From NCBI GenBank assembly GCA_905178155.1, contig CAJINV010000011.1, positions 132,598 through 196,597 on the forward strand: DNA of 64,000 nucleotides, written 5' to 3'. Shown piece after piece: positions 21,496-33,477 of this stretch. The translations under genes were made by a program, and so were the position numbers. Under the pieces are notes generated by a model. That model was not told where the DNA came from. It did not search any database and saw only the letters and a program-made list of their open reading frames with translations. How positions within the stretch are numbered: the stretch's first letter is position 1; the number at the start of each line of letters is the position of its first letter. The DNA comes from Amoebophrya sp. A120 (taxonomy: Eukaryota > Sar > Dinophyceae > Syndiniales > Amoebophryaceae).

Positions 21496-24400
21496 ATGGC
21501 AAACAGATTGGCCCGTCACCCCACTGGAGAGGTCGCCCAGGAGTTTCTGCAGAACGCAGCTCTGCCGGTACACATTTTTGAACTTGTCATGCATAGAATG
21601 CCTTTATCATGGATGGGCAGACGCTTGCTGATGTGAAAAAGACATACTGTAAATTCAAAAAAATTACCACTACAGCAAGACGCGAATCATGTCGCTGCCA
21701 TGGGTGCCCTCTGGCGTCAGGAAGGTCGCATGCGGACCCGTCTGATATGGTAGCAATATCTAGCTCAGCACCTTACACTACTGCTTTGTCATGCTAACTA
21801 TGATGCAAATTGGTCTCGACCAACTGTGCGACTACGTGCTTAATGCATGTGAAATAGCATATCTGATCATATGAGTTTGTCATGCGCTTTTGCATTTTTG
21901 AAGTAGCCAGGCATGCATGACGCGGCTGAGGTGCTGAGCTAGAGTTGCAACTTGCATAATTTTTGAGTCGCGTCCAGTACCTTTCCACCCTGACTGACGC
22001 CCAGATCGGTAACCTCGAACTGGCCCACGAAGCCGTCATCGCCAGGTCCATGGCCGCGTTGCCCTCGGCGGTGCGTCAGATCGTGCTCTTCACGCGCACC
22101 GACATCATCGCCCGCGAAGCGGCCCGTTTGGGAAGGGCCGATTTCAATCATACTACGCTCGAACAAGAACGTCGTGTGGCAGTACTACATCAATTTTGGA
22201 ACTTGTGCATCACAAACTTGACCGACATGACAATCGCATGATGCTTTTGTGAAATATGGATTTCTGCATGACAAAACTGCCATTTGAAGTGGAAATCATG
22301 GTCAAGAACCACGACTCAGGTCCATCTCCAGGGGAGATTTGCCTCCCTGACCGATGAGGCCAACGGGTTACGTGCTCTCGGCGTGTGCGATCGTCTGTGC
22401 GGTTTAATGCGCCACCCAGAAGCCCGTGATGAAGTGGAGCGCGCGGGAATCATCGCTTTGTTTCAGGGTGGTGCCTTCCAGCGGACCGCGGCCCGCCAGC
22501 CCCGGACCTTGGTCCAGTTTCGCGACTGGTATATTTGTGTGTTTTTGTTGATAAAGTGATGCTGTTCACATCGTAATCTTACGTCGGTCCATTGAAATCA
22601 TGCTTCAGTGCCACAGAAAAACGCAACTGTAATTTCATGAGATACATCATTCTGACAATAAAAAACAGGGCGTACGCGCAGGCCCGCGCGTTCGTGTCCG
22701 GCAACAACAACATGCCCGAGATCCGCGAGAACATGATGATGATCAGCAATGCGATCGAGCTGCAGCAGGTGTCTTTGCTGGAAGACGCCATCACCACCCA
22801 ATTGCTGCAGGGTGCCCCCGTCAACGGCGGACAGACGCTCCAGGAGTTGTTCTGGGAGAAGGCGATGGACGTATATAGTGTTGTGCCTTTTGCAAAATGA
22901 GCGCGATTCATCGGTTGAGTCGTGTATTGCGTAGTCGGAAACTGACGAAGCAAAGTTTTTAGCTTCTATGCATGACAGAACTACTGTGTAGCGCAGATGA
23001 CGAACAAAGCATCCAATATTGATAAGAAACATATCCTGAAACGATGAGCACGCATGTTGCATTTCATACTGCAAATCCACATCAGATGCTCCGCGCTGCC
23101 GCCGTGGCCGAACTGTTGGTCCAGGTGGAGATTCAGCTCGGCACCTTCTTGCGCACCGGTAACGCCCAGTTCACCGTGTACGACGATGCAAAGATAAAAC
23201 CTTGGCTCAAAGCACTGTTTTCTCTTTCAGATTTTACTCTGCATGCTATGCTCATGAGTTCGCGTGGTTGGGACTTGAAAAAAAGAAAGTGCTGCACTGT
23301 AAAAGTACCAAGAGAACAGGACGTCAAAATACAGTGGAGGAAATGCAAGAAGAAGTGATAAAAAAGTCGAAGAATGCACCCGTCGTGCACCTTTTGAAAG
23401 GAAAACAGTGTGTTGCTCCAAGGTTTTTTTCATAGCATAGCAAGGCTGACTTGACCCGCGCGCTCGACACTTCGCGTTGTGCTGAGGAGATGGCGATGAA
23501 AGCGATCAAGCGCGCGCAGGGAGAGGTGCCCCCCCAGCCGGAGATCCATGATTTGGTACTACTTTTTCATGCTGCTTGAGTTGAGAGCTATCACGAGCCG
23601 AGAGAGCGAACTTTATTGGTTGATAGAAAAACGAATCTTCCTGCATAACAAGTTTGATACTGAAGTGCCAGCTTTATTGTCGTATAGTTTCGTCTGTAAT
23701 TTCTACAATGCAAATCTCCAGGGCTTGATGCGTCAGATGGTCAACACTATCCGCCAGTGGATGAACCTGCCCCAGCCGCACCCGGTCATCACCACTTTGA
23801 TCGGTTTGAACGACGCCTACACCAACACGACCTCGTTGTACTACACCAAATTGCCCGGCAACTTCACGCAGCAGTACAATGGTGCCTTGCGCCGCTACTT
23901 GTTGACCATGGACCAGACCCGCGTGGAGGGGCAACTGCGGGACCTCGACAACCGCATCCTGGCCATTGGCACCGCTTTTGACTTCTTGCATGACTGGGAC
24001 AACCGCGGATCGCAGCAGGAGATGATCGACTTGCACGCCTTCTTGGGTGGAATCCGCTTTCCCGCCCGCAACCGCTGGCGTTCCCTGCACGAGATCATGC
24101 GCGAGATGTGCAACTGCTACACCGGTGGTGCGCACCAGGAGCATGCCGACCGCGCCAACACCATGTTAGCGATGAAGGAGGATTTGGAAGCGCGCCTGTT
24201 CACCGAGTACCCGTCCAACCAGGAGAAGTTGAGTGAGACGATTGAGAAGTTCGTCCGCCGCATGCAGGAGTTGGAGGAGGGTCCGTTGCGGATCGCTTTG
24301 GCGAACGGTATACGCACAGAAAATTTCTTGGTTGTAAGCAATTAGAAGAACGACCTACTGCATGCAAGACAGATTGGTTTATGCAAAGCAAAAATGAGCA

Positions 24401-24719
24401 TAATACTATGCGAAACTGCATCTACAACATCAAGCCAAAAATAATATCAGGATCGTACCAGGAGTCCGACCAGGCTTACAACAGTATGACGGTGCCATTC
24501 AGTTTTCTCTTTCCCGCCCAGAAGCAATTGCTCTGGCGTGAGATCACCCGCCAGATCCCGAACGGTGCCGACCCGGCCGGTGCGAACGCCAATCAGCCCG
24601 CGCCCCAGAGACGCAGAATCAACCTCCAGTTGCACGTGCCGGGTGGTGCGCAGGCCAACGAGAACGCCCCCATTGCCAACAACGCGGTCGCGGGCGGATC
24701 CGATGATGAGGATGAGTAG
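21496..24719 (+). CDS. unidentified ~580-aa helical protein, 9 exons
   Basis: Not recognised. Exons about 21496-21572, 21675-21729, 21972-22191, 22327-22517, 22682-22867, 23089-23193, 23445-23548, 23721-24270 and 24465-24719. Flanking repeats are TACA, GTCGC, CATC, CAG, GATG, AAG, TCCA and CAGGAG. The last join is ambiguous: ending the eighth exon at 24270 discards a coding-looking stretch (LEEGPLRIALANG). The product is Ala/Leu/Glu/Gln-rich and predicted mostly helical. It lacks a signal peptide or membrane segments and ends in an acidic tail (GGSDDEDE) after a Pro/Asn/Ala-rich linker, suggesting a soluble protein. The ATG at 21496 follows an adenine-rich leader. The total of about 1743 nt is a multiple of three. 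Confidence 0.65.
21730..21971 (+). other. intron, GTCGC repeats
   Basis: A 242-nt intron between GTCGC at 21725-21729 and 21967-21971. Removal gives WRQEGR-VQYLSTL in frame. A GTC repeat nearer the visible coding end is a weaker alternative. Confidence 0.5.
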
Positions 24720-25680
24720 TTGGACGGATAATTTTGGCCGTGAAAGTTGTTTGCAATAGTCGCACTTTACATACCAATATTTGCTGCTTCATCACCGTCG
24801 GTTTGATCGACCAGAGGATACTACTCAAGCAACTTTTACTAGGTTTTGATTGATTTATTGTTTCGTACTTTTTATACTTCGAAAATGCACAGTTTCATCT
24901 TGCCACAAGTACATAATAGTAAAAGTATGGACCAGTAAGTCAGTCAGTGAATCAATTTGTCGGGGACTTAATGATATTTGTAGGCTTCAATGTTTTCGTA
25001 AAGAACTCACTGTTCCTACTGGCAGGAGGCCCATATCCAACAGTCTCACACGTGGAGGAGGGAATAATAAATAAAGCTCAACACGTAAATAGGAGCGGGA
25101 ACAGAGTTGTTAATCAAAAATAATATGTAAAATTTTTCTGTATAATATATCAAAAACAACTCTGTTATGGTGGATGTGTGAGATGTTGGCGCAAATGTAA
25201 AATTCCTCCTTTGTAGAAATGTTCTACTTGAGTTCAAGCAGAACCATCTACAGAAGGAGGGGGGAAATTAAAGTTTAGTTATAGAGTCGACGTCCAGCTA
25301 GTTGCTGCTTTTTTCCATCTTTTCTACATAATGTTCTACTTGTTGCCCATGACAAACTTTGATGAAACACGATGCAAGACATGAATGCACAAGTCGGTGA
25401 GAACGTTGTCGGTGTAGATCACAGCATACAAATGAAAAGTCGGTGATGAACCAGAAGCGCATGTGTAATATCGGTGCGACTATACAGAGTAAAGAAAAGC
25501 GCGATCGGTGTGACAGTTGCATGCGTGCAGTGCTTTATGCAAGCCGCCTCCCCGGGCGGGATAGAAATTCGGGAGGCTGTAGTGTTTACTATAGAAAAAG
25601 ATAGTCGTGCCTTAGCATACGCTGTAAAATAGCCTGCTACTACATCACGCCAACAATAGAATGTAGTTTGAACTTTGTGC
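24720..25680. other. intergenic with two inverted repeats
   Basis: No gene. aacagagttgtt (25100-25111) is matched in reverse at 25155-25166 around an AT-rich loop. A second pair (cctcctttgtaga near 25204, tctacagaaggagg near 25248) follows. Confidence 0.6.
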
Positions 25681-25739
25681 TGACGAGCACACCGGATCGG
25701 GCCGTCGGGCTGCACCGCGAATTCAGTGCCGACGGGGCT

Positions 25740-26320
25740 GCGATGTGGAGATGCGACTGTGGATTTTGCGAATGTGGACGCCGCGACCGCAGCGTTGGAA
25801 TTTTTTGAACCCCCATCGGTTCCCATCGCCGCGTGAGCGGAGATTTGCGGTGGAGCGAGCGAATGTGGATCTGCGATGTGGAGCTGTGGAGCGGCGATGT
25901 GGATCGGCGTTGGCGAGCTGCGATGTGGAGCCGCGCGGTGGACCTGCGATGTGGATTTCGCGACGACAACCTTCGCTTCCCTTGAACCTTTGGTGGTTCT
26001 CGTGGCGGCGTAGACGGATTTGCGGCGGCAGGAGTGGATGCGGAGCTGCGATGTGGACTTACCGGCGGTGGCAGCGAGATGTGGAAAGCGGAATTGCGGC
26101 GTTGAGCCCGACTGCTCCGCCTGCGAACGGCGATGTGGATCCGCGATGCGACGACGCGATGCGGAGTTGGCTGCTACGGAGCCACGAGCGGAGGCTGGAG
26201 TGCGGATTTGGAACGACGGAGGAACTTCCGTCCGCCTTCGCAAACTTTGAACCTCAGGTGGTTCCTATCGCAGCGTGGACGAGCTGTGGTGGCGGCGTGG
26301 AGCGAATGCGGATTTGCGAA
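25740..26320. repeat. degenerate 12-bp repeat region (gcgatgtggatc-like)
   Basis: Variants of gatgtggatctgcg recur dozens of times on the plus strand. The long minus-strand frame here (25419-26243) is rich in Ser, Arg, His, Ala and Pro because of this repeat; I do not call it a gene. Confidence 0.7.
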
Positions 26321-27270
26321 TACGCCAACCTTCGTTGTGGCGCGGACGACTGGAAAGTGGACGTCGAGATGCGGACGAAACAGCGGTGGTGCTGTTGGAT
26401 CTGCTGCTTGCTGCCGACGGATGGAAGTGGATTTTTCCTCCCTTCTACGGAAGGTTGAGCTTTTTTTCCCCGCATCGACCCGCTCTACATCATGAATCAC
26501 AATCGGGTTTTGCGGGTTCCGAAGTCGCAACGAGGACGCGGTAAAAAGACAGCTGACGGTGGAGGCGGGAATGCTACGCGGCGATGCGGAGTGGCGAGAC
26601 GACGGACCCGGGCGACGTGCAGATCACGATGAAATACATAATTGTGTAAGTACAGTAAAAAAAAAACGGGATTGCGTGCTAGCTAGCTCTATATCTATCA
26701 CCACTCCTTGAAAAAAAAACGCGAACACAGTAGCACTACGATCTTTTTATGTCTAAGCATTGATGCAGCTATTGTATATGTTCATCTCAACCAAAAAAAC
26801 AGGTGATGACTCGCGGGCAAGTGCAGTTGAAATACTGTTGGCGTGATGTAGTACTGAGATACGACTGACGGCAGTCACAAGCAGGCTCTCAAAGCAGGCC
26901 ACTTCGCACCTGCAAACATCGACTTCAAAATTTTTTTTAAAAAAAAAAATCTAAAAAAATCGGGAGAAAATCGTGGACGGGGTGCCATCTGAGCGCGCCC
27001 AGCTCAACTCTCCTGCATGAGAAACAAGGTCCGAGCACGGGGACAGAGTCCCCGTGCGGCGACCTTCCGGCATTTGTCTGGGACGAGTTCGGGGGCCATG
27101 GTGGATGGCACCGGGCAGGCAGGCCCCTGCAACCCGGCGTCTCTGTGTGGCCTGCGCCCCCTGATCCGCGACAGATCTGCGGACGGAGCCCCTCTGTTTG
27201 CCCACACTAGACCCGTTGGCCTACCGCGAACAAAGAGAACAGATGAAAGGAAGAAGCTGGCGCCGGATTT
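26321..27270. other. intergenic
   Basis: No supported gene. Homopolymer A runs near 26660 and 26935. From about 27030 a single hairpin gcacggggacagagtccccg resembles the core of the array that follows. Confidence 0.5.
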
Positions 27271-27274
27271 GTAG

Positions 27275-29890
27275 CTGGCCCCTAGGTCATGACGCGGGGA
27301 CCGAGTCCCCGCGCTGACCTAGGGCCTTTGCCCCTGGGCCGTGCGGTTAGTTTCCGGGAAGCGCCCAAAGCTGGCCCCTAGGTCATGGCGCGGGGACCGA
27401 GTCCCCGCGCTGACCTAGGATGGGCTTTTGCGCCTCGGCCGCGCGGTTAGTTTCCGGGGAGCGCCCAAAGCTGGCCCCTACGTCATGACGCGGGGACCGA
27501 GTCCCCGCGCTGCCCTAGGGCTTTTGCGCCTCGGCCGTGCAGTTAGTTTCCGGGGAGCGCCCAAAGCTGGCACCTAGATCATGACGCGGGGACCGAGTCC
27601 CCGCGCTGACCTAGGGCTTTTGCATTGCCCTCCGGCCGTGCGGTTAGTTTCCATCCGGGACGCGCCCGAAGCTGGACCCTAGGCCATGACGCGGGGACCG
27701 AGTCCCCGCGCTGACCTAGGGCTTTTGCATTGCTTGCCCGTGGGCCGTGCGGCTAGTTTCCGGGAAGAGCCCATAGCTGGCCCCTAGGTCATGACGCGGG
27801 GACCGAGTCCCCGCGCTGACCTAGGGCTTTTGCATTGCATGCAATGCTTGCCCGTGGGCCGTGCGGCTAGTTTCCGGGAGGAGCCCATAGCTGGCCCCTA
27901 GGTCATGACGCGGGGACCGAGTCCCCGCGCTGCCCTAGGGCTTTTGCCCCTGGGCCGTGCGGTTAGTTTCCGGCCGGGAAGCGCCCAAAGCTGGCCACGA
28001 GGTCATGACGCGGGAACCGAGTCCCCGCGCTGGCCTAGGGCTTTTGCGCCTTGGCCATGCGGTTAGTTTCCGGGAAGCGCCCAAAGCTGGCCCCTAGGTT
28101 ATGGCGCGGGGACCGAGTCCCCGCGCTCACCTAGAGCTTCTGCCCCTGGGCCGTGCGGTTAGCTCCCGGGGCGCGCCCAAAGCTGGCCCCTAGGTCATGA
28201 CGTGGGGACCGAGTCCCCGCGCTGACCTAGGGCTTTTGCCCCTGGGCCGTGCGGTTAGTTTGCGGGAAGCGCCCAAAGCTGGCCCCTAGGTCATGACGCG
28301 GGGACCGAGTCCCCGCGCTGCCCTAGGGCTTTTGTCCCTGGGCCGCGCGGTTAGTTCCCGGGGAGCGCCAAGAGCTTGCCCGTAGCTCATGACGCGGGGA
28401 CCGAGTCCCCGCGCTGACCTAGGGCTTTCGCGCCTCGGCCGCGCAGTTAGTTTCCGGGGAGCGCCCAAAGCCGGCCCCTAGGTCATGACGCGGGGACCGA
28501 GTCCCCGCGCTGACCTAGGGTTTTTGCCTTGCCCGTGGGCCGTGCGGCTAGTTTCCGGGAAGAGCCCATGGCTGGCCCCTAGGTCATGACGCGGGAGCCG
28601 AGTCTCCGCGCTGACCTAGGGCTTTTGCCCCTGGGCCGTGCGGTTAGTTTCCGGGAAGCGCCCAAAGCTGGCCCCTAGGTCATGACGCGGGGACCGAGTC
28701 CCCGCGCTGACCTAGGACTTTTGCCCCTGGGCCGTGCGGTTAGTTTCCGGCAAGCGCCCAAAGCTGGCCCCTAGGTCATGACGCGGGGGCCGAGTCCCCG
28801 CGCTGACCTAGGGCCTTTACCCCTGGGCCGTGCTGTTAGTTTCCGGGAAGCGCCCAAAGCTGGCCCCTAGGTCATGACGTGGGGACCGAGTCCCCGCGCT
28901 GACCTAGGGTTATTGCATTGACCGTGGGCCGCGCGGCTAGTTTCCGGGAAGAGCCCATAGCTGGCCCCTAGGTCATGTCGCGGGGACCGAGTCCCCGCGC
29001 TGACCTCGGGCTTTTGCCCCTGGGCCGTGCGGTTAGTTTCCGGGAAGCGCCCAAAGCTGGCCCCTAGGTCATGATGCGGGGACCGAGTCCCCTTGCTGAC
29101 CTAGGGCTTTTGCCCCTGGGTCGTGCGGTTAGTTTCCGGCAAGCGCCCAAAGCAGCTGGCCCCTAAGGTCATGACGCGGGGACCGAGTCCCCGCGCCGGC
29201 CTAGCGCCTTTACCCCTGGGCCGTGCGGCTAGTTTCCGGGGAGCGCCCATAGCTGGCCCCTAGGTCATGGCGCGGGGACCGAGTCCCCGCGCTGACCTAG
29301 GGCTTTTGCCCCTGTGCCGCGCGGTTAGTTTCCGGAAAGCGCCCAAAGCTGGCCCCTAGGTCATGGCGCGGGGACCGAGTCCCCGCGCTGACCTAGGGCT
29401 TTTGCCGGCCCCTGGGCCGTGCGGTTAGTTTCCGGCAAGCGCCCAAAGCTGGCCCCTAGGTCATGACGCGGGGACCGAGTCCCCGCACTGACCTAGGGCC
29501 TTTGCCCCTGGGCCGTGCGGTTAGTTTCCGGGAAGCGCCCGAAGCTGGCCCCTAGGTCATGACGCGGGGACCGGGTCCCCGCGCTGACCTAGGGCTTTTG
29601 CTCCTCGGCCGTGCGGCTAGTTTCCGGGAAGCGCCCAAAGCCGGCCCCCAGGTCATGGCGCGGGGACCGAGTCCCCGCGCTGGCCTAGGGCTTTCTTGCC
29701 CCTGGGCCGCGCTGTTAGTTTCCGGCCGGGAAGCGCCCAAAGCTGACCCCTAGGCCATGACGCGGGGACCGAGTCCCCGCGCTGACCTAGAGCTTTTGCC
29801 CCTGGGCCGCACGGTGTCCGGGAAGCGCCCAAAGGAAGCTGGCCCCCAGGTCATGACGCGGGGGCTGGGTCCCCGCGCTGACCGAGGGCG
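27275..29890. repeat. tandem array of ~27 hairpin units, ~97 bp each
   Basis: Each unit has a near-perfect palindrome of about 45 nt (cctaggtcatgacgcgggga, centre ccgag, then tccccgcgctgacctaggg) and a linker of about 50 nt (gccgtgcggttagtttcc, gggaagcgcccaaagctgg). Units differ by point changes and small indels such as the gcattgcatgcaatgc insertion near 27830. The linkers are homologous to each other, not unique. Confidence 0.95.
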
Positions 29891-31787
29891 CCTTTCGCCC
29901 CTGGGCCTTGCCCACGGGGCCCGGGAAGCTCGACAGGCTGGCGGCTCGCGTGACAAACTGGAGTCCGGCATTGCGCATCTCGCGTGGCGAGGTCCCAAAG
30001 TGTGTCCGGGGTGTGGCCGAAAGTCTGCCCGGGGTGTGTCGGAAAGTCTGCCCGGGGTGTGTCCGGGGTGTGTCTGGGGTATGTTCGGACTTTTTGCCTG
30101 GGGTGTGTTCGGGGGTCTGTCTGGGGTATGTCTGGGGTGTGTCTGGGGTGTGTCTGGGGTGTGTCTGGGGTATGTTTATACCCCACCTGTTGCTTTTTCG
30201 CCAAAAATTTGTATTCAGGTCGTGACTGACTACCATTTGCATACCCCTGACACACCCCCGAACATACCCCCGAACATACCCCTCGCATGCATTTTTGACC
30301 AGCTGCTGCAGTTTAGATAGTAATTCCCCATTTGCGACGTAGCAAGGAGCGAGCAGCTTAGGGCGCTCCTCATGCAACACAAATGATTGCCGATAATTCT
30401 AATTCCAGAATCCGCATCACAAGTTGCAACCTTCCCGACACAGGTATATGTGCAATGCGTATTGTCAGGCAGTGGTCGATTTCGCTTTCATCCTCCTGCG
30501 ACTCTGGGGTCCAGAAAACCTCGGTGGTCCTCTGGATGCCGCCGGCCTCTGCGGGGGCGACAAAGGTATCCAATGCAAATGTATCTGAGTGGTCTGGAAA
30601 ACTAGTGCAAAAATCTCTGTTGCATAAACTACAACCAAAAGTCGTCCACTTTTGGCCAAGTTTAGCGGCAGTTTCTCATGCAAGGGAGGCATGGGAGATG
30701 AGATCCAGGTCTCACAGAATCTGTCATGCTGGGTCCTGTATGCCAAACCTCACCACGCGCAATGAAATACTAAAACCTGCAAGACAAGAAGTCTTGCAAC
30801 CTTCCAGACACAGACACTATATTTGCATTTGATAGAAGGCCAGGGTCAACAGCTTGTAGTGGTCGGCGAACGTCGTGCTCCAACCATTTTGGATGTCGTA
30901 GCACACGACGCAAATGAGCAGCTCGGAAGACCGCGGCGTCGCGTGTGACGAGGGGATGCTGGTGGAAGAGCTCATAATGCTGCTGCCCGCCGAAGATGAA
31001 CCTGTTTTGATTTTTTTGGTGGGTGGCTGTCAGAAAGCACATCTTGGTCGGGCACACGGTCTTCATGCAGAACAGCAACTTGTCCTTTTCGTGCAAATTC
31101 ATGTGCAACAACTACACTGCCATTCCCATCGCTACTCTTGCGCGCAAAAAAATCGAAAACAGAGAAGTTCATCATCGTAAATAATATAATACTTGCTGCT
31201 CCTTCTACACCGCTGGAGCTGCCTCCGCCTATTTTATTATCGGGTTTCGCCGCAGTGGTCATTCGTACGCGTGACTCCCGCACGGCGGCCACGGATCGGA
31301 GTCCTGGTCGATAATAAGTCTTTATGCATTGCAAATATGTCTGAGTCTGCAAGAATGCCAATGTTTGTCTATGCATTTTCTAAATCACACAGATAGTCCT
31401 TAATGCTCGGAACAACATCTTCACAGGTTTTGTGCAGGCCGTTTGATGCCTGTTCCGCATGAGAAATGCCCTACTGCTGGCGTAGACGTATTATTTAAAG
31501 ATGGGCAGCTCATGCAAGAGCAAGACCAATGTTTGTGTGATCCGGTAGACTATGCATCACAAGTTGGACGAACTCTTCGTCCAGACCCAGACATGTTTGC
31601 ATTTGATAGTCTCACTCGGTAGGCCCGACGTCCTGTTGGATACAAAGCGAGCGGCTCGTTTGCCCTGCGCGATCGGCATCCACTCTTGAACGTCCAAGAG
31701 ATGGTCGCTTTTTGCTGGGGAGAGCCATGTTGTCTGCACCAGCCGCAGTGGCGGTACCGGAGTAGTTGCTCCATATTGGAGCGCCAT
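29787..31787 (-). CDS. unidentified protein, 5 exons, 3' end in minisatellite
   Basis: Not recognised. Exons 31787-31608, 31316-31218, 30981-30836, 30562-30491 and 30366-29787 give 1077 nt, 358 aa plus stop. Repeats at the joins are AGACT, GGCAGC, CCTT and GAGGA (coding strand). The N-terminal part (MALQYGATTPVPPLRLVQ...) is normal-looking, and the middle has a Ser-rich linker before ELLICVVCYDIQNGW. After LLSKLQQLVKNA the frame enters a G-rich minisatellite and reads Thr-Pro-rich repeats (HTPDTP) to a stop at 29787. The true C terminus may lie near 30290, or the repeat may have grown into the gene. Confidence 0.55.
29996..30287. repeat. G-rich minisatellite with opposite-strand copy
   Basis: About 15 units of ggggtgtgtct/c (11 bp) fill 30000-30180 on the plus strand. 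The complementary units (cccccgaacatac) lie at 30248-30287, separated by about 65 bp of unique DNA. The regular G4 runs could form G-quadruplexes. Confidence 0.85.
30567..30839 (-). mobile_element. introner-like intron with terminal inverted repeats
   Basis: A 273-nt intron between AAGG repeats (30563-30566, 30836-30839). Ends are tatccaatgcaaatgtatc and tatatttgcatttgatag, with inner ttccagacacagac. Joining gives HYKLLTLAF-VAPAEAGG in frame. Confidence 0.7.
31322..31612 (-). mobile_element. introner-like intron with terminal inverted repeats
   Basis: A 291-nt intron between AGTCT repeats (31317-31321, 31608-31612). Ends are tgcattgcaaatatgtctga and ccagacccagacatgtttgc. Joining gives LPSET-YYRPGLRS. 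Confidence 0.8.
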
Positions 31788-32825
31788 CTTTTCAGGCTTG
31801 GGTGGGCCGCTCCGAGTCGGAAAAAAAATATGATTTCGAGACGACGCCGCACAACATCACAAGGATGGAAGAAGAAGAACAAATAACATCCTCAAATTTT
31901 GAGGTTTTTCTGAAAAAGCTTCCTGTCGTACATCTACTATATCTCCTCTTCCTTCTGGTTTTACATTTGGCTGTTTTTCATCGATCGCTCGTGCCACAGA
32001 CTGCAATATCTAGCGAGGGACACTAAGGACAAAGCTAACTTTGGAGACCATCTACTTGTGCGGAAAAAAAAATTGAGGTATTTTTGACAGATTTGCAATT
32101 TGGATTCCCAGCAACCCCCAACGCAAGATTGCCGTGTTGCGAGTATCCGGGAAAAAAAAAACAGCGTCCAATGCATCAAGATCATCCGACAGGCGTATTG
32201 GATCACACAAACGTACAGCCTGGCAGACTGGCCGGTGACCACAAATGTTCGGTGGCAGTGGCCGGCGACCACAAGTCTCCGCTGGCAGTTGCCGGCGAAC
32301 ACAAGTCTCCGTTATGTGAGGACTCTATGTGAAGAGATTCTAGTGCAGCTTCCCTGTTCTCTGTACTGATTTCTGTTCTGGATTAGACACTGGAGGTTAA
32401 CTTGAGTACAACTCTGTTCTGTTTTCTGTTACCACGACGACCACTTCCGCACAGCGACCGGGCGCTTGCAGTGGTGGCATTGCTGTTTATTTAATCCCTT
32501 CCTGTAAAGGAAATGGAAAAGGTTGTGACAACATCATTTTCTAACGCGCTACCTAGTAGTTCAACATCAATAAGATATTCGATCCGCCGGCTCGGCTTCG
32601 CTCCGAACGGAGGTCGGACATTAGAAGAAGAATAAGAGATGAGACTGTTCCCTTTTTGCTTTCGACCCTAACTGCTTCGAACAGAGAGGGCAACCGCGTT
32701 TTTGTAAATGATCCACAGTTCCTCGCAATAGTTTGCTAAACGAAAAATTTTTTACAATGGACACATGAAAATCACCATTTGATTGGACGGAGCAAAATTT
32801 CCATTTGAGAAACAGAAACATTTAG
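31788..32825. other. intergenic with 30-bp triple repeat
   Basis: At about 32222-32312 a 30-bp unit (ggcagtggccggcgaccaca...) occurs three times in tandem and would encode AVAGDHKSPL repeats in one plus frame. No gene could be supported around it. Confidence 0.45.
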
Positions 32826-33311
32826 TTAGTTAGTATTCCCACAGAAAACGTCACAATCACCATCAGCAGAACCACCAGACGAAGGCAATGTATCACATGC
32901 AAATATGTCTGGGTCTCCTGGAAGAATGCAGATGTTTGCCATGCTGTTTTTGCGTGACACGGTCATGGAAGGCCTGTCATGGAAGCCCTCGCACAACAGG
33001 TTTAGAGCAATGCCTGGTCTGCATGACAAATCTTCTATTTCGGCGACAGGAGATGAGCAACTTTTGCTGCCTATGAATAAGACCTCTGTGTATGTTGATG
33101 TCAATCATCACGAAATACAAGTTTGCCTTCCATCTCCAGATACCCAGACATTTTTGCAGTGGATACGATGTCTCTTGTACCGAAACCCGCGGCGGCGGCG
33201 AGTAGTTGGAAAAGTCCTCTCTTATCAGACGGAAAAGCACACCACCTACTGAGCAAACAAAAGCAATGTAGCAAGATTCTCCCTGGTGTTCTCATTGGCA
33301 TTGCATCGGCT
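32826..33311 (-). CDS. possible short gene or 3' exons, uncertain
   Basis: An introner-like intron sits here, which suggests a gene on the minus strand. Flanking coding is short. Removing it between ATGT repeats gives either FGTRDI-AFVWWFC-stop or VSVQET-LPSSGGSADGD... to a stop at 32826, depending on frame. No start codon or homology could be fixed. Confidence 0.25.
32892..33171 (-). mobile_element. introner-like element with terminal inverted repeats
   Basis: 280 nt between ATGT repeats at 32888-32891 and 33168-33171. Ends are cacatgcaaatatgtctggg and tacccagacatttttgcagt. Confidence 0.65.
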
Positions 33312-33477
33312 CATGCTCGTGTCAGAAGAAGTGAAGTTTATATAGAAATGTGGACTTTGGTGTTGGTCATCTCATGCAGCAGCGAAAACCTTTGCTCGTT
33401 TAGTTGGACAGGCACAGAAGCAAGCCGGCCCAGAGTAGATTGCACGACATAGATCAATAATCAGTGTTCCAGTATGC

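Noticed and set aside
25419-26243. 274-codon minus-strand frame
   Set aside because: It is produced by degenerate 12-bp repeats and has no recognisable domain or matching exon.
14899-26683. 16-bp inverted match gctagcacgcaatccc between 14899-14914 and 26668-26683
   Set aside because: One such match is expected by chance in 64 kb when both orientations are considered.
27275-29890. CRISPR-like array of regularly spaced palindromes
   Set aside because: The linkers are homologous copies, not unique spacers, the units are diverged, and no cas-like genes are present.
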